Source: Methanobacterium sp. (GTDB lineage Archaea; Methanobacteriota; Methanobacteria; Methanobacteriales; Methanobacteriaceae). From it: a DNA stretch of 18,382 nucleotides. Position 1 is the stretch's first letter. Each line of letters begins with the position of its first letter. Under the pieces are notes generated by a model. The model was not told the DNA's origin and ran no database searches. It was given only the letters and a program-made list of their open reading frames with translations. This document shows positions 6,839 through 13,779 of the stretch, piece by piece. The stretch lies in contig PLXT01000126.1 in NCBI GenBank assembly GCA_003151535.1, forward strand, positions 2,474 to 20,855, given 5' to 3'. Made by a program: the position numbers and the translations under genes.

Positions 6839-7028
6839 ACCTTATTTTTTTCTTTTCAGGTATGATTTCATCTAAATTCAAAAATGTCTATAAAACTTAT
6901 AAAAACATTCCATACTCCACCATTAGATTTTTCAAGTAAAACCATTAATTCATAAGTGGGGAAATAAAAATTTCAAAAAAAAGATGATTAACTGATTATA
7001 AAACCTAGATTTTCAAAATTTAAAATAT

Positions 7029-7161
7029 AATGTACTATAATCTAGTTTTGATTTTTAGGTTAAAATTTAAATAAATCTTTCATCTTTATAATCCAAGTAT
7101 TAGTGTATAAACTTCTAAAATAATAGATAAAAATGTATAGTACAAAGCATAATAGTACATT
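7029..7161 (+). promoter_or_regulatory. Repeated ATAGTACA motif in the glycosyltransferase upstream region
   Basis: ATAGTACATT lies at 7152-7161, its exact reverse complement AATGTACTAT at 7029-7038, and a third partial copy, ATAGTACA, at 7137-7144. The last two direct copies are 15 bp apart, just before ATG 7164. A 7-bp inverted repeat, CTAGATT/AATCTAG (7005-7011, 7039-7045), overlaps the region. The arrangement suggests a regulator site over the promoter; no regulator is identified. Confidence 0.4.
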
Positions 7162-7163
7162 TA

Positions 7164-8765
7164 ATGAGATCATTTATCTACGATAAATATCGTATCAGCT
7201 TCTTTTTCAGAATTAAAAATAATTTAAAATTAATAATAACTCTTTTTTCTTTAATTATGTTTATTACTATTTTACTGTTTTTATCTTCAAATTTTTATCC
7301 TATACTAATTACTGGTAAACTTTCGCTCTTAGAGAAAGGAATTTCTGTTATACTTTTAATCTCTTTTCTTTATAGTGGGTTGCATTGTGTTGGTTACATT
7401 GATCATCTCATTAAATCCTTAACAATTTATGATAACCAATTAATTACAAATAATAAAGGTATAATGGCAAGTAGAGGATCTTTAGTAGCTATTATAATTC
7501 CTACCCTTAATGAAAATCCAGATATGGTTAAAGAAACCATTTTGAAAGCTAAAAATGTTGATTATGAAAATTTTCAGGTTATTTTAATTGACAGTTCTAC
7601 AAACAATGACATCCGTGATAAAACAGCTATTATGTGTCATGAGATGGATATTAAGTACATTTATCGAGATAATTTACGAGGATACAAGGCAGGTTCCATT
7701 AATGATGCCATAAAAAATCTTAACAACAATTTTAAATATGTACTAATTTTAGACTCTGATCATAGACTAAAAAGCTCTATTTTCAAGGATTTAATACCAA
7801 TTATGGAAAATGACTCTGATTTAACATTTATACAAACTCCACAATACTTTCGAATGTCTGAAAATGATCGTCTGGGACTAGCATACTCGTTTCAACAACA
7901 CATTTTCTATAAACACATTTGTCGTGGATTATGTGTTAATGAAACAGCCTATATATGTGGAACAAATGTAATAATTAAATTAAAAGATTTAAAGAAGATT
8001 GGGGGGATGGATGAAAGCTGTATAACCGAAGATATAGCCACATCATTCATTTTTCACACTAAAGGATATAAATCTCTTTATATGGACAAAGTCTATGCAG
8101 AGGGTTTGGCACCACCTTCATTGTCAGCATATTATGGACAACAATTAAGATGGTCATATGGAACTTTCCAAAATACTAAAAAAGTCTTAAAAAAAGCTAT
8201 AAAAGAACCTAACAGCCTAAAATCACTACAATGGTGGGAATATATAGTACTAAACGGATCTTGGTATTTTATTGGAGTAGCAATATTCATCTGGTTATTA
8301 TATCCCGTATCAGTATTAATGTTTAATCTAAAACCCCTAGTTTTAGGCCCTTTAAACATTCCATTCTACCTTTTTTTACTGATGATCATAACCCAAACCG
8401 TTACAAGCTACCGGGAAAGAGGTTATCCACTTAAAGAACTAATCCTTGCACAAGCACTGTTTTTTAGTTTGTTTCCAGTCTATACTAAAGCACTAATTTA
8501 TGGCTTGACCAATAAAAAATTAAAATTTAAGGTAACACCCAAAAAAGGGAATTATAAAACACCATTTAAAGAAATCTTACCCCAATTGTTTGTTATGGTT
8601 CTTTTAACCATCTCGATCATCATAGGTATCCTTAAAATAATCAGTGGAAAAAACACGACCACCTACCCTTCTATAATCCTTTGGGCAAGCTATAGTCTAA
8701 TTATGATTGTCATATTCCTATTATATTTCTATAAAGAAGATAATAAAAAAAATATAATTGTTTGA
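7164..8765 (+). CDS. Membrane-bound processive glycosyltransferase, family 2 (cellulose synthase/PgaC-like)
   Basis: A 533-residue protein expected to transfer sugars from nucleotide donors to a growing polysaccharide at the membrane. Two N-terminal helices (about 21-41 and 57-78) precede a GT-A catalytic domain (about 104-330). It carries LVAIIIPTLNEN (107-118), D143, KAGSIN (175-180), DSDH as metal/nucleotide site (197-200), IQTPQ (223-227), TED with the catalytic Asp (288-290) and QQLRW (326-330), the QxxRW motif of processive enzymes. About five C-terminal helices follow (from 361, 396, 428, 470 and 505). There is no PilZ domain. No Shine-Dalgarno sequence precedes ATG 7164, so the mRNA may be leaderless. 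It stands alone, without an obvious export partner; the sugar is unknown. Confidence 0.9.
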   Translation: MRSFIYDKYRISFFFRIKNNLKLIITLFSLIMFITILLFLSSNFYPILITGKLSLLEKGISVILLISFLYSGLHCVGYIDHLIKSLTIYDNQLITNNKGIMASRGSLVAIIIPTLNENPDMVKETILKAKNVDYENFQVILIDSSTNNDIRDKTAIMCHEMDIKYIYRDNLRGYKAGSINDAIKNLNNNFKYVLILDSDHRLKSSIFKDLIPIMENDSDLTFIQTPQYFRMSENDRLGLAYSFQQHIFYKHICRGLCVNETAYICGTNVIIKLKDLKKIGGMDESCITEDIATSFIFHTKGYKSLYMDKVYAEGLAPPSLSAYYGQQLRWSYGTFQNTKKVLKKAIKEPNSLKSLQWWEYIVLNGSWYFIGVAIFIWLLYPVSVLMFNLKPLVLGPLNIPFYLFLLMIITQTVTSYRERGYPLKELILAQALFFSLFPVYTKALIYGLTNKKLKFKVTPKKGNYKTPFKEILPQLFVMVLLTISIIIGILKIISGKNTTTYPSIILWASYSLIMIVIFLLYFYKEDNKKNIIV

Positions 8766-8915
8766 AATTATGAAATACTAATCCTGAAAAAATGTTACAG
8801 GTTACTCGTACACGGGTGGACAAATCTGATCAGAATGAGAAAGATATAGTATTAAATTGAAATGTATCATTAAATGAATTTAAATTTTTGACCATTCTTT
8901 TATAATGGAACAAAA

Positions 8916-9788
8916 ATGGGGGATAAATTGAAGGAAATAAAAAAAGATTGCTCAGATATCCCGTCGATTAATCTGCCTGATGGATGGTTATGCATAAAAA
9001 CTGAAGGCTATGGACCTTTTGTAACTAGGGCAATTTTAAGGCATATCAATGGTGATCATGTTCTTTGGGATTCGAGAGATCACCGTAAACACCATAATCT
9101 TTTGGAGAGTGGTACGGATTCCACATGGTGGGCTCCTGGAGCAATTGGATGGTGGATAGGTTTACTCTTTGCAATTGGTTCTGCATGCTTTGCAGCTGGA
9201 GCTGCACCAGGTTATGTGGATTGGGTTGGCAATCAAATTGATGGAATAACCTTCTTCGTAGGCTCAATTTTCTTCACAACAGCTGCTTTTTCCCAGTACA
9301 TAGAAACAATAAACGCACGCCAAACACCTAAGGGTTTCTTATTAAAGGAGAAAATACGTTTTTTAACATGGGAACCTAAAAGAATTGACTGGCTTGCAGG
9401 GGTTGTCCAGCTTATTGGAACACTCTTTTTTAACATAAGCACTTTTTACGCATTAAACAGTACATTTACTATCCATCAAATAAATCATCATGTATGGGTT
9501 CCTGATATGTATGGTTCTATCTGTTTTTTGGTTGCAAGTGGATTAGTATGGATGGAAGTTGGACATTCCCTATTTTCATGGAAAACAGGAAATCTTTCAT
9601 GGCAAATAGCATTATTAAATCTTTTAGGATCAATTGCATTTGGTGTTTCTGCAATTGATGCGTTTATCATACCATTAACTGGCCAGCCAATTAATTTAAC
9701 ACTGGTGAACTGGGGAACATTTACTGGAGGTATATGCTTCCTAATTGGTGCCATATTATTACTGCCAGAACGTACCCATCCAGATTAA
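8916..9788 (+). CDS. Six-helix membrane protein, YrhK-like
   Basis: A 290-residue protein with a hydrophilic N-terminal part (1-70, rich in His and Asp, including DSRDHRKHH at 52-60) and about six membrane helices (about 71-96, 108-130, 156-180, 195-217, 226-250, 262-285). Several helices repeat a pattern of Gly-x2-3-Cys/Phe-Phe-x-Gly-Ser (DGITFFVGSIFF, YGSICFLVASG, GGICFLIGAILLLPE), which resembles YrhK domains, small membrane modules of unknown function. Many Trp residues sit near helix ends. ATG 8916 is assumed; TTG 8928, preceded by a GGGGGAT run, is an alternative start that would trim four residues. It stands alone between the glycosyltransferase and a convergent broken aminotransferase. 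No function can be assigned. Confidence 0.75.
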   Translation: MGDKLKEIKKDCSDIPSINLPDGWLCIKTEGYGPFVTRAILRHINGDHVLWDSRDHRKHHNLLESGTDSTWWAPGAIGWWIGLLFAIGSACFAAGAAPGYVDWVGNQIDGITFFVGSIFFTTAAFSQYIETINARQTPKGFLLKEKIRFLTWEPKRIDWLAGVVQLIGTLFFNISTFYALNSTFTIHQINHHVWVPDMYGSICFLVASGLVWMEVGHSLFSWKTGNLSWQIALLNLLGSIAFGVSAIDAFIIPLTGQPINLTLVNWGTFTGGICFLIGAILLLPERTHPD

Positions 9789-9911
9789 TTAAGATTACAA
9801 AAAAAAATATGAACATAATTCCAACTTTGAATTAAAATCTAATAATTGATACTTATTAATAAATTTGTATATGAATATATTACTTCATATAAATTTTTGA
9901 TTATTTTATCT

Positions 9912-9923
9912 CACAAAAAAAAT
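9912..9923 (-). terminator. Oligo-T terminator of the aminotransferase locus (minus strand)
   Basis: An A8 run on the plus strand reads as T8 on the minus strand, about 20 nt after the aminotransferase stop codon. Confidence 0.6.
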
Positions 9924-9941
9924 GGAATTAAATCCCTATCT

Positions 9942-11056
9942 TTAATTGTCTTTAAAGAAATTTTGAATAGTTTCTACGGTGTAATCTAATTCTTCATGTT
10001 TAAGTTCTGGAAATATTAGTATTGAAAGAACCTCATTACATGCATATCCAGAGTTTAAGAAATCACCCTCTTTATAATTAAGAGATGAAAAACATGGCTG
10101 TAAATGGAGTGGTAATGGATAATAGACTGCTGATCCAACACCGTTACTCTTTAAATAATCGTTTAATTTATCTCTTAAACCATTCTTAACCCTGATGGTG
10201 TACTGATTATAACTATGATTCTCATTTGTATTTGTTTCTGGTAACTCTAACTCTTGTATATCCTTTAATGATTTACTGTACACATTCGCATTTTTGATAC
10301 GATTATCAACCCATCCATCCAGATATTTAAGTTTAACATTTAAAACAGCTGCTTGAATAGCATCTAATCTGCTGTTATATCCAATTACATGATGATAATA
10401 CTTGGGGTGTGACCCCCTGGATACGTAGTATCCTAATTTTTTCGGCTATATCATCGTCATTGGTAGTTATCATCCCACCATCACCGAAACCACCAAGATT
10501 CTTAGAGGGGAAGAAACTGAAACAAGTAGTACCTAATGATCCAATTTTTTTCCCATTATATTCAGCACATAATGTCTGGGCTGCATCTTCAATAACAGCC
10601 ACATCATTATCTTTGGCTATTTCATAAATACTATCCATTTCAGCAGGTTTACCGAAAAGATGTACTGGAATAATGGCATTTATATCAGTTTCTTTACTAA
10701 TGGTTTCTTGAATTTTGGTATGGTCAATATTAAATGTTTCATGTTCTATATCTGCAAATTTAGGTGTTGCACGTGCATTGTGTATGGCACCTGCCGTTGC
10801 GAAAAATGTGAAGGGAGATGTTAGTACACATCCAGTCAGATCATATCCTCTAACAGCTAACAGTAATGCATCTGTACCACTTGCTACACCTATAAGCATG
10901 TTTACAGTTACAGTACTTTGCAACGTTATCTTCAAAATTCTGGACTTCATCCTCCATAATAAATCTTTGTGAATCCAACACTGTTTGAATGGCATCATCT
11001 ATCTCTTCACGAATTAATTCATACTGTCTCTTAAGATCAAAGAATGGAACGTTCAT
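9942..11056 (-). pseudogene. DegT/DnrJ/EryC1/StrS sugar aminotransferase, broken by two single-base frameshifts
   Basis: The family makes amino sugars on nucleotide-sugar precursors using PLP. Three frames in order give a full-length enzyme of about 371 residues: NVPFFDLKRQYELIREEID to CNCKHA; then IGVASGTDALLLA, TSPFTFFATAGAI, VIEDAAQTLCAEY and SFFPSKNLGGFGDGG, with the PLP lysine; then YYHHVIGYNSRLDAIQAAV to the end. One extra base near 10892-10895 separates the first two frames, and one extra G in the run 10404-10407 separates the last two. All catalytic motifs are intact, so the break is recent or a sequencing error. GGGAGGA is 5 nt before ATG 11056; an upstream in-frame ATG at 11107 also has a weak site, but the family usually starts MNVPFFDL. 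The role would be surface glycan synthesis, perhaps with the nearby glycosyltransferase. Confidence 0.92.
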
Positions 11057-11135
11057 ATTTTTCCTCCCAATACCCACTTCCAATTTTACAGCTATATTTT
11101 TTTCCATTTACAACCTCGTTAATAATTAATAATTT

Positions 11136-11143
11136 GTATAAAT
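11136..11143 (-). promoter_or_regulatory. TATA box of the aminotransferase
   Basis: The minus strand reads ATTTATAC here. A start about 25 bp downstream, near 11112, would give a leader of about 55 nt to ATG 11056. Confidence 0.4.
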
Positions 11144-11232
11144 AATGGATTTTTACATAATAGATAAATTTCTGTTATATCCCATCATATATTATTTATT
11201 AATGAACTCTTATTTGAAATAACTAATCAAAT

Positions 11233-11727
11233 TCTATTGACTAAGGATTACCTCTGCAGAAGATAAATACAGTGAAATAGATTTAAACAATTTATTGAAG
11301 AATCTATATTTCCTTTAAAATTAATTATTGATGAGAACAACGTTGTAATAACTTGGGATCCTATGCCAACGGTTTTTATTAATCGTACACAAATGATACA
11401 CGTTTTCCAAAACTTAATAACCAATGCAATAAAGTTTAGAAACAATAAAAATCCTAGGATCTATATTTCTGCAAAAATAGAGGAAGATCATTGGATATTT
11501 GGCGTTTCAGATAATGATATAGGAATTGATCCACACTACCACAAACGTATATTCGAAATGTTCCAAAGGCTACATCGAAGGAGATGAATATGATGGTACT
11601 GGAATGGGTTTATTCCTCACAAAAAAAAATAATTGAAAGACATAATGGCTACATATGGGTAGAATCAGAAGAAGGAAAAGGATCAACATTTTATTTTACA
11701 TTACCTGTTGAGAATACTATTACTTAA
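11233..11727 (+). pseudogene. Histidine kinase 3' remnant (HATPase domain), frameshifted
   Basis: The sequence reads as the end of a PAS-type kinase: RITSAEDKYSEIDLNNLLKN, then after a missing base near 11308 FPLKLIIDENNVVITWDPMP, MIHVFQNLITNAIKF (N-box), WIFGVSDNDIGIDP (G1-box), IFEMFQRLHRR (F-box). After an extra base near 11581 it continues DEYDGTGMGLFLTKK (G2-box), and after an extra A in the A9 run at 11621-11629 IIERHNGYIWVESEEGKGSTFYFTLP to TAA 11725-11727. The conserved DNGIG has become DNDIG. The sensor and phosphoacceptor regions are absent, with no start codon. It is a truncated, dead signalling gene, unrelated in detail to the kinase remnant at 3607. Confidence 0.9.
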
Positions 11728-11827
11728 TAATTTTAATACTTTTATTAATACTAATTTTTTTATGTGTAATTAGATTTTTTTTGCAAAGATAATGATTTTT
11801 CAGCCTGTCTACAAGTTCATTAAAATT

Positions 11828-11915
11828 TAGTTCTACAGTATAATAAATATTGGTTAGAACTGTTATGATACGAAATGTTTATAAGTGAATAGTTCTATAA
11901 TATAACTATTGGTTA
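11828..11915 (+). promoter_or_regulatory. Duplicated operator/promoter region of the Met/His-rich gene
   Basis: TAGTTCTA (11828-11835 and 11890-11897) and TATTGGTTA (11848-11856 and 11907-11915) occur twice in the same order with AT-rich TATAATA-like sequence between. The second unit is a 23-bp palindrome with one mismatched pair, AATAGTT...AACTATT (11888-11910). The first unit has AGTTCTA (11829-11835) facing TAGAACT (11855-11861). The TATA box TTTATAAG (11878-11885) sits between the units, so the palindrome lies between TATA box and expected start (about 11907), a typical archaeal repressor position. Confidence 0.6.
11871..11885 (+). promoter_or_regulatory. Core promoter (BRE/TATA) shared with the marR-like gene
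   Basis: CGAAATGTTT (11871-11880) followed by the TATA element TTTATAAG. The same ten bases recur at 12555-12564 in front of the MarR gene, also directly before a TATA element. Confidence 0.5.
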
Positions 11916-11968
11916 ATGTGAAATATTTTAATAATTTTAACCAAAAAAAACTAAAAGGTGAATATGAT

Positions 11969-12325
11969 ATGTGTGAAGAAAACAAAGAAAATAGTTGTGG
12001 ACCTACAAATAAAGAGTTTGGTGCAAAAATGCATCATATGAGGGGCGGAATGCACCATATGGGTGAATATGGTCACGATGAAATGAAAAAAGGATTAATA
12101 ATGAAAAAAATAATCATGAAAAAAATAATGAAACAACTTTCTGATGAAGATAAAAATAAAATCATAGTTGCAAAAATGGATATGAAAATATCTATGGCAG
12201 AACAGGAAGCTGAGATCATGAAAGACAAGAAGAGAATTATTGCTGCAAAAATGGATATGAAAGCATCCATGGCACAGCAGAAGATCGACTTGATTAAAAT
12301 GGTCCGTGACATGATAAAAGAATAA
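11969..12325 (+). CDS. Small Met/His-rich protein, 118 residues, possible metal binder
   Basis: ATG 11969 follows AAGGTGA (11955-11961) at 7 nt; the longer frame from TTG 11909 would cover the promoter. The protein has two Cys (2 and 10), an MHHM-RGG-MHHM-GEYGH cluster (21-36), a basic Met/Ile-rich helix (40-56), and a duplicated helical unit: IIVAKMDMKISMAEQEAEIMK (65-85) and IIAAKMDMKASMAQQKIDLIK (90-110). Met is about one residue in six. There is no signal peptide, so it is probably cytoplasmic. Met/His clusters and the LSDEDKNKI helix recall metal-binding helical proteins such as the Spy/CpxP group, but homology is not shown. The palindromic operator and the downstream MarR gene with the same promoter element suggest inducible expression. 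No known family; metal binding is inference. Confidence 0.72.
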   Translation: MCEENKENSCGPTNKEFGAKMHHMRGGMHHMGEYGHDEMKKGLIMKKIIMKKIMKQLSDEDKNKIIVAKMDMKISMAEQEAEIMKDKKRIIAAKMDMKASMAQQKIDLIKMVRDMIKE

Positions 12326-12554
12326 ATATTTAAATAAATTTTTTTTATTTAAATTTAATAGAAACTGGTTAAAAATTAAATAAAAGAATTTTAACCTCTT
12401 TTTTAGGCTATTTAATATAAATAAGTATATAATTTTTCATTAACAATATCATACAATTAAAAATTATAGTGAAAGAAATTTAATTCTAGTATTAATATTA
12501 AAACTCTAGTGATCATACTGTTTAATATATCTGATAAATAGAAGTAAATTTATT

Positions 12555-12571
12555 CGAAATGTTTTTTATAC
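12555..12571 (+). promoter_or_regulatory. Core promoter of the MarR-family gene
   Basis: CGAAATGTTT (12555-12564) runs into TTTTATAC (12564-12571). A start near 12592 would give a leader of about 15 nt holding the GGAG site (12596-12599). Confidence 0.45.
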
Positions 12572-12606
12572 AATAATAATATAAAATAAGTAAATGGAGA
12601 TTCAAT

Positions 12607-13056
12607 ATGGACGAAGAAAGATTAAACCAAATGGTGGACGATATTTATCTGTTTTTTCCATTGTTTAGAAAAAAACTTTTTAAACACAAAAAAAACTTAA
12701 AACAGAACAGAATGTCCCATTCATATTACCACATATTAAAAGTGCTTAAGAAATGTGGCGAACTTCCAATGTCTGAAATCGGAAGGATGGTTTATATCTC
12801 AAAGTCCAATATGACATCTTTAATTGATAATCTTGTTGCAAACAATTTAGCTGAAAGATTACCCCACAAAAATGATCGTAGAGTCATCAACATAGCCCTC
12901 ACAGAAGAGGGAAATGAACTCCTGAATGAATGGAGAAAACATTCAAATAACGAGATCAAAATGAATCTATCCACATTATCAGACGAGGATCTAAAAAAAT
13001 TCTCTGATTCAGTTAAAAACCTTAAAGAAATTCTTAATAAAATGGGGAATGATTAA
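12607..13056 (+). CDS. MarR-family transcription regulator
   Basis: A 149-residue protein with the MarR layout: N-terminal dimerisation helix (about 1-30), a winged helix-turn-helix (about 38-100) with PMSEIGRMVYISKSNMTSLIDNLVANNLAER, and a wing with the signature HKNDRRVINIALTEEGNELL (DRR), then a C-terminal dimerisation helix. MarR proteins are dimers that bind palindromes and usually release DNA on binding a ligand or on oxidation; this one has a single Cys (in KKCGELP). TGGAGA ends 6 nt before ATG 12607. It lies 281 bp after the Met/His-rich gene, in the same direction, and shares its promoter element. The palindrome at 11888-11910 is a plausible target. The inducer is unknown. Confidence 0.9.
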   Translation: MDEERLNQMVDDIYLFFPLFRKKLFKHKKNLKQNRMSHSYYHILKVLKKCGELPMSEIGRMVYISKSNMTSLIDNLVANNLAERLPHKNDRRVINIALTEEGNELLNEWRKHSNNEIKMNLSTLSDEDLKKFSDSVKNLKEILNKMGND

Positions 13057-13305
13057 ATATCTGTTTAAAATTCAATTAATGATTTAATAAATGATATATT
13101 ATATAATACTCCCCAATTTCTAGCTACTGATTTTAAATTAACCTATAGATTCCTTAATAAATTCTAAAAAAAATATAAATCAAGATTATCTTGTATCTGT
13201 AATAATTATAAATTCTGACAAAAAAAATTATTTAACAATTATAAATATTTTAATTATAATCATAAATTTTATCATAAAATAAACAAATAGAAGGTGTATT
13301 AGCAT

Positions 13306-13557
13306 ATGTTAGGTTTACCAACAACATTAATAGCTTTTGGAACTGGAAGCATGGGCGGTTTAGGTTCATTTGGTGCTGCCGGTAGTCTTGGAAGTATTGG
13401 AAAAACAGGAATTCTTGGAAAAATTGGAATTATTTTATTACTTGGAAGAATAGGATTACATGGAGTCTGGGGTATTGGAACATTATTCCTGTTCATATTA
13501 ATTATATTAGTAGGAATTTTCTATTCCGTATATAGATACCGGATGAGAAATTTCTAA
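13306..13557 (+). CDS. Small membrane protein with Gly-X-X repeats, 83 residues
   Basis: I do not recognise the family. From residue 17 to 56 glycine falls at every third position in 13 of 14 places (17, 20, 23 ... 41, then 47, 50, 53, 56; residue 44 is Leu). There is almost no charge in the first 30 residues. A hydrophobic helix (about 58-76, TLFLFILIILVGIFYSVY) follows, then a basic tail (RYRMRNF) that probably stays inside the cell. The N-terminal part could form a polyglycine-II-like or glycine-zipper structure. AAGGTG (13291-13296) precedes ATG 13306 by 9 nt. It may stand alone; it lies 249 bp after the MarR gene. A role in membrane or wall architecture is possible but unproven. Confidence 0.68.
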   Translation: MLGLPTTLIAFGTGSMGGLGSFGAAGSLGSIGKTGILGKIGIILLLGRIGLHGVWGIGTLFLFILIILVGIFYSVYRYRMRNF

Positions 13558-13613
13558 TAGGATATTTTTCATCCATATAATAATATTATCAGTAAATTTA
13601 TCATTTGAATATA

Positions 13614-13624
13614 AATTTTTTTTT
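13614..13624 (+). terminator. T9-10 terminator after the Gly-X-X gene
   Basis: A run of T residues about 57 nt after the stop codon, between convergent genes. A second, imperfect hairpin (about 13742-13765, ATAGAATC against GACTCTAT) followed by T5 could terminate either strand. Confidence 0.5.
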
Positions 13625-13779
13625 ATAATTCTATAAGTTTTGTTTAAATTTCTACCAATATATTATCCCTTCTATAATTCTGCTTTTTCCTATTAGCATA
13701 ATAATTGGGATTAATAAATAAAATGGATAAAAAGGGAAGTTTATAGAATCATATAAGACTCTATTTTTATTTATTTTAA

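Noticed and set aside
8132..9754. Minus-strand frames opposite the glycosyltransferase and the YrhK-like gene
   Set aside because: No start signals or motifs; shadows of well-supported plus-strand genes.
10409..10972. Plus-strand frames opposite the broken aminotransferase
   Set aside because: The minus strand carries all the conserved DegT-family motifs; these are shadows.
12073..12312. Minus-strand hydrophobic frame opposite the Met/His-rich gene
   Set aside because: Repeats of Met/Lys codons read backwards as Phe/Ile; no start signals.
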